Source of the DNA: Doris montereyensis
Lineage: Eukaryota > Mollusca > Gastropoda > Nudibranchia > Dorididae
Direction: 5' to 3'
Assembly: GCA_037039925.1 (NCBI GenBank)
Contig: JAXRKP010001141.1
Location: forward strand, 16,001-80,000
DNA length: 64,000 bases
Shown: one piece after another, positions 27,452 to 38,700 of the stretch
How the letters are laid out: each line of letters begins with the position of its first letter
How positions within the stretch are numbered: the stretch's first letter is position 1
Program-made: the position numbers and the translations under genes
Notes under the pieces: model-generated
Database searches by the model: none
Told to the model about the DNA's origin: nothing
The model's input: the letters and a program-made list of their open reading frames with translations, nothing else

Positions 27452-30400
27452 CAGACAGACAGATAGAGAGCAACTATATTAAGATCTAGATTTTGTTAAT
27501 GAAAATGAGTTTTAATGAAATTTGATGGCAAAACTGTTTAACTTAATTTCAAGATGATACTGTTAAAAACAGAAATAAGAACATTGCATTCTTGTGGGGG
27601 GGGGGACAGACTGACAAAAACGCAGACAGACAGAGAAAGAGAGATAAACGGATATAGAGCCACTTAATAGGGAGTTTTAATCAAATTTATGATGGCACAA
27701 AATGTGTACTCGACAGTGGACAGGTAAGCACATGTACATGGATTAGGCGGGGCCGCCCTCCACGAGTCTCCGCTGCCTTGCAGGCGGGTCTTGATTGACC
27801 AAAGGCTAAGTGAGTTAACTCTGACAGAAAACAACCTGCTGCCTCGCAGGCCGGTTTTGGTTGACCAAAGGCTAAGGAGTTAACCCTGACAGAAAATAAC
27901 AACCTGTTGCCTTGCAGGCTAGTCTTGGATGCCCAAAGGCTAAGGGGGGTTAACCCTGACTTAAACTAACAAGGCCCGGCAGGGGGCCTCAAGGCGGCAG
28001 CCCCACCATCTACCTAGGGTACAGTGGGCTAATCCCTGTCTATACAAAACAAACTGATTTAATGTATTAAATATGATGATATACCCGGATTGAACTTTCG
28101 AAGGCGACTCTGGAAAAGAACACGGACTGTGATTTTTGGAACATGGAATATAATATTAGGGCAATAAATGGAAAAGAGCTAGAATTAGCTGAAGCAATGG
28201 AGAAGTTCAGGGTAGACATTTTGGCCATTGCAGAGGCAGAGGAAGGGAGGCAAAGAATAGAGAGTGTAGAGCCAAATCATGCTTTAATCTTCTCAGGAGT
28301 GGGTGTCAGAGATGGAGCGGGGAGTGGGCCTCCTGATGCATGGAAGGAAAGAAGGGCTACTAGAAAAATGGAAATGTATAAGCCCACGGCTATTACAAAA
28401 AATACAGGTAAATATTAAACTAAAAAGGAAGAGAAATTAAATTATTAGTAGCTTATGGACCAAACGAAGATGCCACCAAAGACGAAAAAGATATCTTCAA
28501 AAACGATTTACAAATGGCTGAAGAGAATCTCAAACCCAAACAGGAACAGGTGCCAGACAACTGGAGAATGAGAACAGTGATACCAATACATGGGAGTATT
28601 GGGAGGGGATCAACTGTGGAATGCTCGAACTATGGAGGGATATCACTGCTTAGCATGCCAGGAAAAGTGTATGCCGGGATTCTGGAAATAAGACTAGGGC
28701 AAAAGAGTGGAGAATCGGATTGAAGAAACACTAGGGTGGACTTGGACCAGGAAGAAGTGTACAAGACCACATATTTACAATTAGACAGATTGTGGAAAAG
28801 TTCCTTGAGAAAAACATTGACTTGCACCTGTGTTTTGTTGACTTAGAGGGGGCGTTTGGCACTGTGAGGAAAGTGGGCTGTGGTATTCCTTGAACTTGAA
28901 AGAACACAATGTGGAGCAAAGTTTGATGGAAGCCATTGGAGGTTTGTACAGTGGACCAGCGTATGCATTGAGAGTGGCTGAAAATTTATCTGAAGAATTT
29001 GGTATAGATGTGGGAATAGGGCAGGGTTGTATGCTGGGTCCTCTTTTGTTTATCACATTTGTGGATTCAGTCACAAAGGCATCCTCAGGGATGAAGAAAA
29101 TGAATGTGGGTGTGTAAAGGCTCAGGTCGGTAGATCTGACACTGATATTAGTGATATGAAACAATAATAGTCAAGCTGGGCTAGATCTAGATCCTTACAG
29201 AGGTGACTGATATTAAAGTGAGGGGAATTATTTTGACTAAATCTAGATCTAGATCCTTACAGAGGTGACTGATATTAAAGTGAGGGGAATTATTTTGACT
29301 GAATGTCGATCTAGAGATGGGGACGACAGTGTCCTGCTGATTCAATCCAGAACAATTTAAGAAGTATACAGTAAATTAAATAATCCAAGCCTAATGAAGA
29401 GGCCATCAATGCCACACACGTTTCAAATGTGGTGTCTCTAAACACAGGTCAACGAATTGACATTATTTATTGACCACGGTACACAGTGACAGCTTAATCT
29501 TCTTTTTATGGCGTTTCCAAAAACACGTTCAACAGTTTTATCCCACTCTGTCAATACTGTACGAAAACTTGATTCATCATTAATTTTAAAGAAAATGTAC
29601 GATTTAACTTCTATTTTTATCCCTTAGTCACTCATTGTCTTTTTTTCTTTTTTTCTTTTGTCATTTCAGTTTGGAGGGGAAATAATAGTAATGCCTGGTG
29701 AGAGAAAAATTTCCAGTGTACTTTAGTTTTATTTATTTATCACTCAGCACGATAAGGTGTTACTATTGTAGTTGTGAGATAAGCTACTGTCCTCACTACT
29801 CAGACTAAATCTTCATCGGTGGAATCGTTTTTTTTCCATGTAACAACTATCACTAGTATCACCTTACTACAGGTAGGTCGGGCCTAGAACTTAATAATAA
29901 TGTCATTGAAGACAATGTGCAAAGATGAATGTCAATTGTCTGCTGTCATTGTCATAATGGGATGGCCATTTCTCTAAAGACCGACTACATGAGTCAAAAC
30001 TTTTACTTTCAGCAAATAGTGCCAAATCCAACATGAATCAGATACTAGCAAACACTTTTAGAAGATCACAGATCCAGGAATCCACCTTAAACTTACTGTA
30101 TGAGAACAGCTTAAACAGGCTGTTAAGCATGAATGGTCACATCCTCAATCATCAATTATTGTCACAGGCACTCATTCTACCCTAGTACAGTAAGAAGACT
30201 GTGGAGTAAATTGCCAACAAATTTTTAACTAAGCAGTAATTTTTATTTGAATATTTTGGAAAAAGATATTTTTAAAAATATACATACACTGTACAGAAGT
30301 ACTCACATTCATATTTTCTATGCAAAACTATGTCAGTTTCAAAAGAATCATTACAAATAATGTAAACCATGACTCTAATTTTTCAATGCTTTATGTTCCA

Positions 30401-30636
30401 ATTTTAAAGGTGGTGGCATAAATGCTGATAATGTAAACACTCTTCTGAAATGTGGAGCCAAAGAATTTCATGGAAGTGCCAGTGAATGTGTTCAGTCGCC
30501 AATGGTTTATAGACATCCACATATCTACTTCAGTTCAAACACACAAAATGAACATGTTGTCAGAGAAACGTCTGCAGAAAAAGTGCATGCTTTGATCAAG
30601 ATTTCAGATTCCTTTTGGAATAAAAACAAAGATTAG
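22038..30636 (+). CDS. CUTC: copper homeostasis protein CUTC, complete, 8 exons
   Basis: CutC is a TIM-barrel protein linked to copper handling; human CUTC binds Cu(I). Coding exons: 22038-22089, 22365-22424, 24063-24231, 25047-25087, 25477-25512, 26123-26256, 29670-29697 and 30410-30636. All have GT donors and AG acceptors. The lengths sum to 747 nt, 248 residues plus stop, close to the usual CutC size. Hallmarks: start MEVCVDSARSAINAQDGG; SRLELCANLTEGG (residues 20-32); VFVMIRPRPGDFCY (51-64, the family signature); TFHRAID (116-122); RVLSSGG (141-147); IIVMPGGGIN (169-178); EFHGSAS (192-198). No frameshift or stop was found, unlike COX15. AATAAA follows the stop. Introns hold two SINE-1 copies, one SINE-2 and LINE-A copy 2. 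It is divergent from COX15, as in human. Confidence 0.96.
22725..22815 (+). repeat. fragment of the R600 dispersed repeat
   Basis: 'aataagtgacaactc' followed by a degenerate 'tgatgttccgggtataaccc' matches the first about 90 bp of the repeat at 33487-34090. It lies in CUTC intron 2. Confidence 0.6.
24470..24745 (-). mobile_element. SINE-1, full-length copy
   Basis: On the minus strand a tRNA-like head (24745-24660, with 'ttggtagtccaaaggcaagg' and a B-box 'gggttcaagcc') runs into a body of about 190 bp ending 'cctactaaaatcccc'. It is the best reference copy in the window and lies in CUTC intron 3. Confidence 0.75.
25642..25935 (+). mobile_element. SINE-2, full-length copy
   Basis: The tRNA-like head contains 'tggctgagtggttagg' (A-box) and 'ggtttgaatcc' (B-box, 25696-25706). 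A body of about 220 bp ends in 'ggctctataggccgtaatgg'. The head resembles a Leu/Ser-type tRNA, but no complete cloverleaf is present. It lies in CUTC intron 5. Two minus-strand copies are at 835-1112 and 2095-2330. Confidence 0.75.
26295..26570 (-). mobile_element. SINE-1, diverged copy
   Basis: Body ('tgcacaaagtggtgttctgc', 'atgggatcgcctttttacc') and a degraded tRNA-like head (26500-26560) match 24470-24745. It sits at the start of CUTC intron 6 and is followed by a C run and CA repeat at 26561-26595. Confidence 0.65.
27357..27447 (+). repeat. (GA)n microsatellite, two blocks
   Basis: GA runs at 27357-27379 and about 27410-27447 are separated by 'gaggagggagaaagagggat' and 'acagacaga' sequence. 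Confidence 0.9.
27715..29117 (+). mobile_element. LINE-A copy 2, internally deleted, in CUTC intron 6
   Basis: The 5' leader (27715-28050) holds three roughly 65-bp tandem units ('ctgccttgcaggc...aaaggctaag...gttaaccctgaca'), against two in copy 1. The endonuclease part (28143-28540) includes [18 protein letters not shown] and ends AEENLKPKQEQ. It then runs directly, in frame, into reverse transcriptase motifs: VPDNWRMRTVIPI, GGISLLSMPGKVYAGILE, the FVDLEGAF region (motif 3) and GIGQGCMLGPLLFITFVDS (motif 4). About 400 codons present in copy 1 style elements are missing between the endonuclease and these motifs. It stops before the YADD motif. Stops and frameshifts make it inactive. It has the same orientation as CUTC. 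Confidence 0.8.
29176..29300 (+). repeat. direct duplication of about 62 bp
   Basis: The block 'gatctagatccttacagagg' through 'ggggaattattttgact' occurs twice in succession with almost no divergence, in CUTC intron 6. A recent event. Confidence 0.9.
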
Positions 30637-30641
30637 AATAC

Positions 30642-30652
30642 AAAATAAAAGC
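30642..30652 (+). terminator. CUTC polyadenylation signal
   Basis: AATAAA starts 8 bases after the CUTC stop codon. A T/G-rich stretch (ttgttgttttttttgttgat) follows about 15 bases further on, as expected of a downstream element. The 3' untranslated region would be very short. Confidence 0.6.
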
Positions 30653-30783
30653 ATATTTTCAGTTTGTTGTTTTTTTTGTTGATGTTGTTTCACTTCCTCG
30701 TGTTGGCAGTCATCATTGATAAGTTTGGTTATTTTTACCCATGTTCCATTACTCTACAACTGTGTAAGATTCAGGATTTCAGG

Positions 30784-30785
<2 letters not shown>

Positions 30786-30848
<63 letters not shown>

Positions 30849-30875
30849 CCTCCCTCCCTCCCTCCCTCCCTCCCT
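30786..30875 (+). repeat. (CT)n then (CCCT)n microsatellite
   Basis: About 29 CT units are followed by eight CCCT units. A short CA run lies at 30902-30920. Confidence 0.95.
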
Positions 30876-31013
30876 CTTTGGCTGTGGACCTGGATTGGTT
30901 GACACACACACACACACACATCTCTACCCCGTTGCCGGGGGCGCACTCTTGCATAAAGAACCCAACAATATGTTTTTCGAGTACATGTAATCTACATGAG
31001 GTGCAGTTCAACA

Positions 31014-31355
31014 TTACGTTAAATAGGTTTTTGTCTCTGCTAAAATTCTCCTTTGACAGATGGGACATATTGATATGTTTTCACTGCAAGTCTCACAGCA
31101 ACAAAAATGTCCACACGGCAAAAATGTTACATTGTTCTGGTTTTGGCGACAAATACGACAAATCAACAACTCTTGTCGAAGTTTAATTTCTTGTTTCAAA
31201 AGATATAATATCCTATTTGAGTATTCTTCAGAGGTGTCAGGTTCAGTGCATTCTCTGTGGCAGATGTCAATGTTTCCTGACTCGTGGGCCTCGTCTAAGA
31301 TTGATGTTACTTTGGCCACTTGTGGATCTTTGACATAGTCATCTTTTAAGGACAT
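31014..31355 (-). CDS. RING-finger terminal exon, IAP-type
   Basis: The 113-residue frame ends with a canonical C3HC4 RING: CRIC, 11 residues, CGHFCCCETC, 6 residues, CPIC, then a hydrophobic tail and stop. This layout, preceded by the helix EEYSNRILYLLKQEIKLRQE, is that of the C-terminal E3 ligase domain of inhibitor-of-apoptosis proteins. No BIR domain is seen upstream. The ATG at 31355 may not be the true start, since the frame is open for about 40 bases before it. Another minus-strand frame (31666-31346, MQSWITYFINTS onward) overlaps and could be an earlier exon or a frameshifted continuation. It converges on CUTC with about 380 bp between stops. A second, diverged RING exon lies at 60090-60443. 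Confidence 0.75.
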   Translation of the reverse strand: MSLKDDYVKDPQVAKVTSILDEAHESGNIDICHRECTEPDTSEEYSNRILYLLKQEIKLRQELLICRICRQNQNNVTFLPCGHFCCCETCSENISICPICQRRILAETKTYLT

Positions 31356-31359
31356 CCGA

Positions 31360-31860
31360 GCTGCTGTTGTTGCGCTATGGTTTCCATCGTTGGTTTATCT
31401 TCTATGTAATTGCTTGATTCACCGTGACTTGGTGGTTTTGAGAATCTTTTTTTTTTGTGTGACCAGAACGATTTTCTATGTTTGTTAATAAATTTGTTCC
31501 CAATTCCGAAAAAGAAAGAGAGAACTTTGCCTGTTTTGTTTCTTGTCAGCAAAAACACACCCTGAAATAGACCAATATAATATGCCCAATCTGGTCTTGC
31601 ACCTGTTGCTCTAATGAAGCAAATAATGGGGCTGGTATTAATGAAATAAGTTATCCAACTTTGCACAGGTGAATTCCATCATAAAGTCCAAGAATCTGCA
31701 CACATCTGATATTATGATGAGTTGTGTACTTCTACTCTGCTATGGTGTTTTCAGTCTCAAGAATTTGTCACAATCTGGAGAGTAGATTTTTGAAAACAAT
31801 AAGACAATAAGAGTGATAACTTTTAGTTTTTACAAATAAAACTTCAACACCAAAAACAAA
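31360..31860. other. possible 5' part of the RING gene
   Basis: The minus-strand frame 31666-31346 has a hydrophobic patch (WAYYIGLFQGVFLL) and a basic stretch (SHKKKRFSKPP). I do not recognise it. It may be coding sequence of the same gene with an unseen splice or a frameshift near 31360, or chance. Nothing else was seen. Confidence 0.3.
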
Positions 31861-31869
31861 GAAGTGCGA

Positions 31870-32130
31870 AAAAGTCAGGTCATGGGTGCTGACGCAGCGG
31901 TCACAGGTTCAATCCCCATGGTGCTCAAGATATTTTCTGTGTATTCCTTATATTTGTCTCGTCTTTGTACCTATGGGGATTTGATATTATTTAATGTCAT
32001 TTCCTTCATTCTCGACATGCCCCTCGCCTCACTGTTTGTCTTTACAAAAAGGTGCATGGCTTCTAATCCTTTTCAGAACAGGTTCATAGAAACTAAACAA
32101 ACATATAATGGCCTAAGGCTACTACATGTG
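31870..32130 (+). repeat. tRNA-like head plus dispersed repeat body
   Basis: 'gacgcagcggtcacaggttc' then 'aatccccatgg' looks like a tRNA-derived head with a B-box. The following body (31955-32070) is shared with positions 1-130. A third SINE family is likely. Confidence 0.45.
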
Positions 32131-32279
32131 TAATGGCATATGAGAAGGAAATACATGTATATTATATGTAGTCATTTATTTTAAGGTTTGGAGCAGAAGA
32201 AATAAATATCATGTGTAAAAATGATAAGAAAGAATTGTAATGGATACAACCTTAGATGAAATGATACAGAGTAAGTTAG

Positions 32280-32407
32280 TCACTAACTTACCATATAACA
32301 AACTCTGCACTAATGAACAACATATTATGTAGAAGTGAGTGTACATCCATGCTTATTCATTTATGCCACCTCTTCCCCCCCTCTCTCTCTCTCTTTATAT
32401 ATATATA

Positions 32408-32504
<97 letters not shown>

Positions 32505-32720
32505 TATATAAGTATATTATATATATATATATAGATAGATAGATAGATAGACAGGACTAACTAACCTACCATTACCATACAAACTCTGCACTAATGAACA
32601 ATATATTATGTAGAAGTGAGTGTACATATATATATATATATATATATACATATATATAGAGAGAGAGAGATAGATAGCTATATGACAAAAACCATACTTT
32701 CTCAACAACCCTCCGCTCAG
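32280..32720 (+). repeat. (TA)n microsatellite inside a 70-bp direct duplication
   Basis: About 105 bp of near-pure TA (32396-32500), with further TA at 32518-32532, 32626-32657 and GATA/GA runs, lies between two copies of 'caaactctgcactaatgaac' + 'attatgtagaagtgagtgtaca' (32298-32345 and 32578-32626). Confidence 0.9.
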
Positions 32721-33249
32721 AGGGGTAAATTAATTTGTATATATATATATAGTCAAAATACTGTACTATAACCGTGTACTATGACGATCATGCATTTAAC
32801 CGGATACTACTGTATAAGAATCAGAGATAATGTGAACTTACTATAGGCCTACTGTCGATAAATCTAGATTCTATGTAATTTTACACTTAAGCAGTAGTGA
32901 GTCAAATTTGTATTCGTTGTTGGTATCTTCTTAGGTCTACATTTAGTATAAATGAGACGGAAGAAACCCACAATCCCTTACCCTAAACCCCCTACCCATG
33001 GTAGGGCAGATAGGTGGGGGTGGCATGGGAGAGGGGGCGTTCAGGGTAAGGGGTTGTGAATATTTCTTCTGTCTCACCTTTAAATGTAGATCTAAGCCGA
33101 TACCGATAATGAGTACAACTTTGACACACTATCGGTTGAGGAAGAAAGATGCTAGGTCGGATCACATGTTGGCTTATTTGCGTTTAGATCTACGTATAAA
33201 TGAGAGATGTTAAATAAATGTGTGTGTGTGTGGGCAAAAGAGCGAAAAC

Positions 33250-33801
33250 TACACAAGAAAGGAACACTTTAGTACAATGTTGAAAAACGACAATAAGCGA
33301 CAAGTCCACCAATAAAGAACGAAACAAACACGTGACGTTTCGGGTATAATCCTTTGTCAGACAACAAACGAGAAATATCTAGAATCTAGATGTAGATGTA
33401 AACACTAATTAAGGCATCACACAGTGTGAAGTCAGAAGAAAACCAGAAAGGAGGAAGAAAGACAGAAAAGTTATATTGTGGGATATGACAATTCAATAAG
33501 TGACAACTCCACTAATAAAGACAGAACAAACACGTGACGTTTCGGGTATAACCCTTCGTCAGACAACAAACGAGAAATATCTAGAATCTAGATCTAAGTA
33601 ATACCTCCGGCCGGCATCACACAATGTGATGTCAGAAGAAAAACATAAAGGAGAAAGAAAGGAAGAAAAAGACAGTGATAAGAAACGTAGCAGAGGGGGT
33701 GCGAAGAATGAGCAAGAGTGGAAGGTTCAGATCTAGAATGAAATAAAAATATGAAAATAAGTAAGTAATAAAAGGTGAAAAGGAGATAGAGAGAATGAGA
33801 G

Positions 33802-33891
<90 letters not shown>

Positions 33892-34090
33892 AGGCAGGGA
33901 AGAAAGAAAGGGAGAGAGAGTCGTATGAGTATAGGAAACAAGAACGAAAAAATAGGATAAATGTAAGACTAGATCTATATCTCACTGGGTCTAGAAAGAA
34001 GAAATGATAGAGAATGAATGAAAGGAAGTAACCTATCAATCAAATCAAGACAAAAATTTACACTGAAGGTGCGAAATGTATATAAATTAA
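33250..34090 (+). repeat. R600 dispersed repeat, one full and one partial copy
   Basis: A full copy spans about 33487-34090. It starts 'aataagtgacaactccacta', includes 'cacgtgacgtttcgggtata', 'cggcatcacacaatgtgatg' and an internal (TA)n(GA)n microsatellite (33807-33889), and ends 'acactgaaggtgcgaaatgt'. A partial, older copy of its first 150 bp lies at 33270-33425. The same sequence, reversed, is at 57778-58980, where it splits a LINE. No coding potential; probably a non-autonomous mobile element. Confidence 0.75.
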
Positions 34091-34393
34091 GTTAAATGTA
34101 AATGTAAGAGACTTTACCAGTAGATCGGGTCTTGATACTGCGCAGACGGATTGAAAGAATGTCATCTCATATATCGTCTTACTCTTATATTCACAGACCG
34201 AAGTTTAATTACTGAAAGTGAAAACCGGTTTTCCTTTAGACTCCAAAAAACCGGTAAATTTACTCATGAAGTGACTATCGGGAAATCCCCATTTTATTTC
34301 ATTTTAGTTGTAATCGTCATGGACCCAGGGCGACAGGGCTATTGGGCGAAACCTAGGAAATCTCAGTATAGGTAGTCCCAGGGCGAAACCCTC

Positions 34394-34985
34394 CTCCTCC
34401 CTCCCCCCTAGGGATTTTATGAGACCAACTTTTTTATCAAATATGACACATACGCTATCCATTTCTGCCTGGCTGCCAAAAAAATTGTGTCATCTTGACC
34501 TAGTTATGGCCCCTGAAAGGTCATTAAGTGCATTTTTGGGGTTATTTCATTTTATTCCAAATAACTCAGACACTATTTGCCATGGAACACAAGTTTAAGA
34601 ATTAAAAAACCTTATTGATAGTTAAGCTAATCACATACAAAAGTTGACAACATTTTATTTTGATATGATAGTTACTCCCCTTTATATTTCATAAAAAATT
34701 ACAAAATATGTTTCATGTTAAAATGACCCGAGACATGGAAATAAATTATGATAACATATAAGAAAAATGTCAAATTTATTATAAGCAGACTATGTATAAA
34801 ATTTGGGCGTAATTGGATGCAAATTAAGTGAGTTATCGTCCCTTTAAACTTGTTATTAAAAATAGATTTCAATAACGGTTAAAGATTTGTTAACCACCAA
34901 AGAAGCAAAAAACATTGTTATTATGTAATAACACTATATACGAAATTTCAGGCAATTCTAAATTATAATCACTGAGTTATGCCCC
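34394..34985 (+). repeat. left terminal inverted repeat of the transposon
   Basis: It matches the reverse complement of 40305-40880 over nearly its whole length, with scattered substitutions and small indels. The innermost clear match is the 'taactcactgaga'-type sequence near 34970-34982. Two repeats of 'cccagggcga' lie just outside, at 34325 and 34377. Confidence 0.85.
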
Positions 34986-35114
34986 TTTGATATATTGAAA
35001 CCACTCAAGGCCTTGAACCACCGAAAACAGCGCCATACTAGTTATGTGACTTAATGATCGGCGAATTCGAAATAGGACGACGACCATTAAAAAATTGTCA
35101 GTTTCCTGTCCAAG

Positions 35115-35180
35115 ATGGCGCCGCCGTTCGTATGTGTCATAGATCTTGATGGATTGTGTTTTCATGGATTTATTGTTTGG
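35115..35180 (+). CDS. possible first exon of the transposon gene
   Basis: ATG at 35115, within 'caagatggcgccgcc' (also a YY1-type site), opens MAPPFVCVIDLDGLCFHGFI, then VW and a GTAAGT donor. It lies between the left inverted repeat and the main coding block, in the same direction. No splice partner is certain; the main block opens after a 'tttacag' at about 35731. Confidence 0.35.
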
Positions 35181-35731
35181 TAAGTAGATAGATACCAACT
35201 TTTATGTGGCTGTTTGTGTAAAACATTGGTTTTTTACCAATGGCGGGCTGATCGATGCTTCACTTCATTAGCAGGGGACACAAATGCCTCTTACTTCTTA
35301 GATTTCTAGTCTACGTCTAACTTAGGGTTTCATGTCAGCTGTTTCTGTCACCAGGAAGGTCCTCATAATTTTAGACTTTCTGGGTGAGGCTGAAGTGGAG
35401 GTATAAATGATATGTCCATTGGTATTTTGAATCATAATTAAATGAAGTTAATAAAATTTAAATTTTAACATTAAACTAACGAGATTTAATATTTTTCGTC
35501 CATTTCAGAAATTTGCAGTATATATTCTAGATCTAGCCACCTTTCATTGTAGGTCTGTTGCTTACATTAAAATGACATTAACAAAATTCTGAAGAAATGG
35601 CGTCTGAAACCCCTGTTTCTCTGAGAAAGAAAAAAAAAAAACTAAATATTTACAAACAATAAAACAGACATGTATCATTCATTACCCTAATTTGTCAAAT
35701 CCTGGTCTATTGAAAACGTTTACAATTTACA

Positions 35732-38700
35732 GCAGAAGCATGGGGAAATGTTCAAAAAGTAAAGACTCTGCGACTTGAAAGTGATGATGCAAGCGTAAGG
35801 TGTTCTCATATTTGTGACAATCTTCCAGAGTATCCAGGACCTGAACATGGCTACCATCGTCCTTGTTTGAAAAGTTTCACAAATTTGAAATATGTGCGTA
35901 GTGATAGAAAAAGGAAACTAGAAAACGAACGAAATGATAGTAGTTTGAAACGCAGGTGTGCTGAAACATCAAAAGCACCCATTTTTCCTGATGAGTGTAT
36001 CATTTGTGAAAGAAAGGAGAAATATGTGAACAGAAGAAAAGAAAAACTTATTACATGTCAAACAGAAGCTGCAAAGTTATCCATCAGTGAAGCAGCACAT
36101 GAGAGGTCAGATAGCCGTTTGATAGGACTGACGGAAAATTATTGTTTGATTGCAAGAGAGGCAAGATATCACCCCAGTTGTCGAAAAAATTCACCCAGAA
36201 AGACATTCGCAATATCATGTTTTGACTCAACAATGAAGACAAAGAGAGAAAATGCGCACAAACAAGCTTTTGAATACATATGTCGCTATGTGAACAAAAA
36301 TATCATTGAAGAATTGAACGTTGAACGAATGACAATGTTAAAGGAAAGATATATTTAGAATACATGCAGGAACACTTCTCAACTTTCTACAATGAAAACT
36401 ATAAGACTTATAAGCTCAAAGACAAACTAATGAAGACTTTTGGGACCAAATTGAAATTTTGGCAACCAAATTTCAGAAGTGAGCTTGTTTACAGTTCAAA
36501 TATACCTAGTGGCCAAGCCATTGAATCTGCCTTTGAAAGTGCAGCTTCTCAAGAAAGACAAGTTCAAGAAGCAGGCATGATGTTGAGAAGGACGATAATT
36601 GAAAGCTATAAAAACTCGTCAAATGAAATGCCCCAATGGTTTACTGCAGTCACAAAAGCATCTGCCAGGTCTATTATCTGCGTTTTAAGAACTTTATAAG
36701 GAAAAAGACATCCAAACAAAGTGAAAAATGTGAGAGACTAGTGAATTCAATTTCTCAGGACATTTGTTATGCTGTAACTAATGGAAAATGGTTGCTCCCA
36801 AAACACTTGTTTCTTGGCATGACTTTGCGTCACATAACTGGGTCTGCAAAAACAGTTACCATTGTAAATAGATTTGGAAATTGTGCTCTAACTCTATATT
36901 ACTTGAGCTGGAGACAGCCATGTGTGACCAAGTAACAGAGATGACAACAACACTCCCAGCCTCCATTCAACAGTGCAAAAAAGGGTATTGTGTTTGTGTT
37001 GGGATAATTTTGATCTTAATGAGGAAACAACACAGGCCATGGAACAACACATTCAACACATGGAATTGTATAAATACATCAGCCATTGTCATGCCCTGAA
37101 TCTTTGTCAGAAGAGTCTCTACCATCTACAAGCAGGGACACGACTTTGGAGAAAGAACAACCCAGATCCCAGGATGCATTAGCTCCTTTAGGCAGAGATA
37201 CAATGAAGAAGAAGAGATCAGTCACATACAGACCTATGGAGCTCGAACCTTGCTTTGTGAAACCAAAAGCATCTCCAATGTTAGAAACAACAGCCAATAT
37301 TTCCATTCCTGAAACTATTCCATATGATTTAGGCTGGATTTTCATTCGGGCAAAGAATCCACGGACATTTCCTACATGGAAAGGGTGGTTATGCATGAAT
37401 GATATCCAAAGACGCCTATCGAGACTTTGGTCAGTCAACAACATTAGTCACCTTTGATTTGGCTGCTGCAAAAAAGCCTACAACATCAATATGGCAAAAC
37501 CCTCAGGAATATGAAAATGTTTCCGTTCACCTGGGAGAATTTCACACTATGTTCTCTTATCTGGGGGCTCTTGGAAAACTGATGCAAGGATCGGGTATAG
37601 AGGAGATCATAATTGAATCCGGAATATGCGCCAGTGGTTCATTGGGAGCTGTTTTAGGCGGCAAACATTTTAATAGAGCAATGCGAGTTCATGGCATCTT
37701 GGTTGAAGCATTTGAGAGACTTTTGTTTGAAGCATTTGAGCACCACCAAAATTTGGAGATGCTCGTTGCGGCAATAAGATCTGACGCAGATGATCCCCAT
37801 AACCTTTGTACCGAGAGACTAGCAGAGTCTGTAGCTTTTCAAGACCTAAAAGAAATTTATTTCCGATTCAGAAAGGATGTCACAAGTGGCATGCATGGGA
37901 AAACGGCTCAATTCATTGTTCAATACATGGATAGGGTGTGGAATCTTTTGAGATTTTATGAGGGCACTAGATCTAACAACGTGGATCTATATAAATATAT
38001 ATAATCCCTAGGAAAACTTTGTCCACTACTTTTTTCAATGGACCACCATAATTACACCAGATACTCAACATATTATTTCATAAAGCTTTTGAACATGACA
38101 CCCAATGAAAGGAGCTGTTGGACAATGGAGGTTTAAGCGTGGGCAGGTCAAGTCTTCCAAACAGTAGAATACCTATAGATATGACAATAGAACAAACCAT
38201 CAATCAGCACGCTAAAACAAAGGGTGGGATCATTGGATTCAGTAAAAATCTCCTAGCATACTACAGATGGTGTACAACGCGTCACAACAGAGCAAATTAT
38301 GTAGAAGCAACTCATTGTATGCTTGGAATGAGTGAAAACATGGACAACAAAAAAGAACTGAGCAAATCAAGTATTGAAAAAAGTGAAATACAAGTGCAAA
38401 AGACCATGGATGCAATATGGGGATTTGTAAACCCATTTGAAATGGTGAGGCTAGATTTGATTTGCCTGTCATCTGGATTGAAACTATCCAATGATGTAGC
38501 AGAGTCTCATCTTGATAGAATCACAAGGGAAAAAGGCGTTTGATGACTTTTATGCAGCGTTTGGTAGAAAATTCTAAGTCCTTTCACCAACCCATTGAGA
38601 AATCAAATGTTAAAACCTTTGGTAGTATGAAAAAAGGAAGTGAAAATCAGTTCAAGGAAGAGCAAGACGGTGCAAATTACAATGCAAAGAGATGTGTTTG

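Noticed and set aside
32313..32708. Tyr-Ile repeat frames
   Set aside because: Translation of the TA microsatellite.
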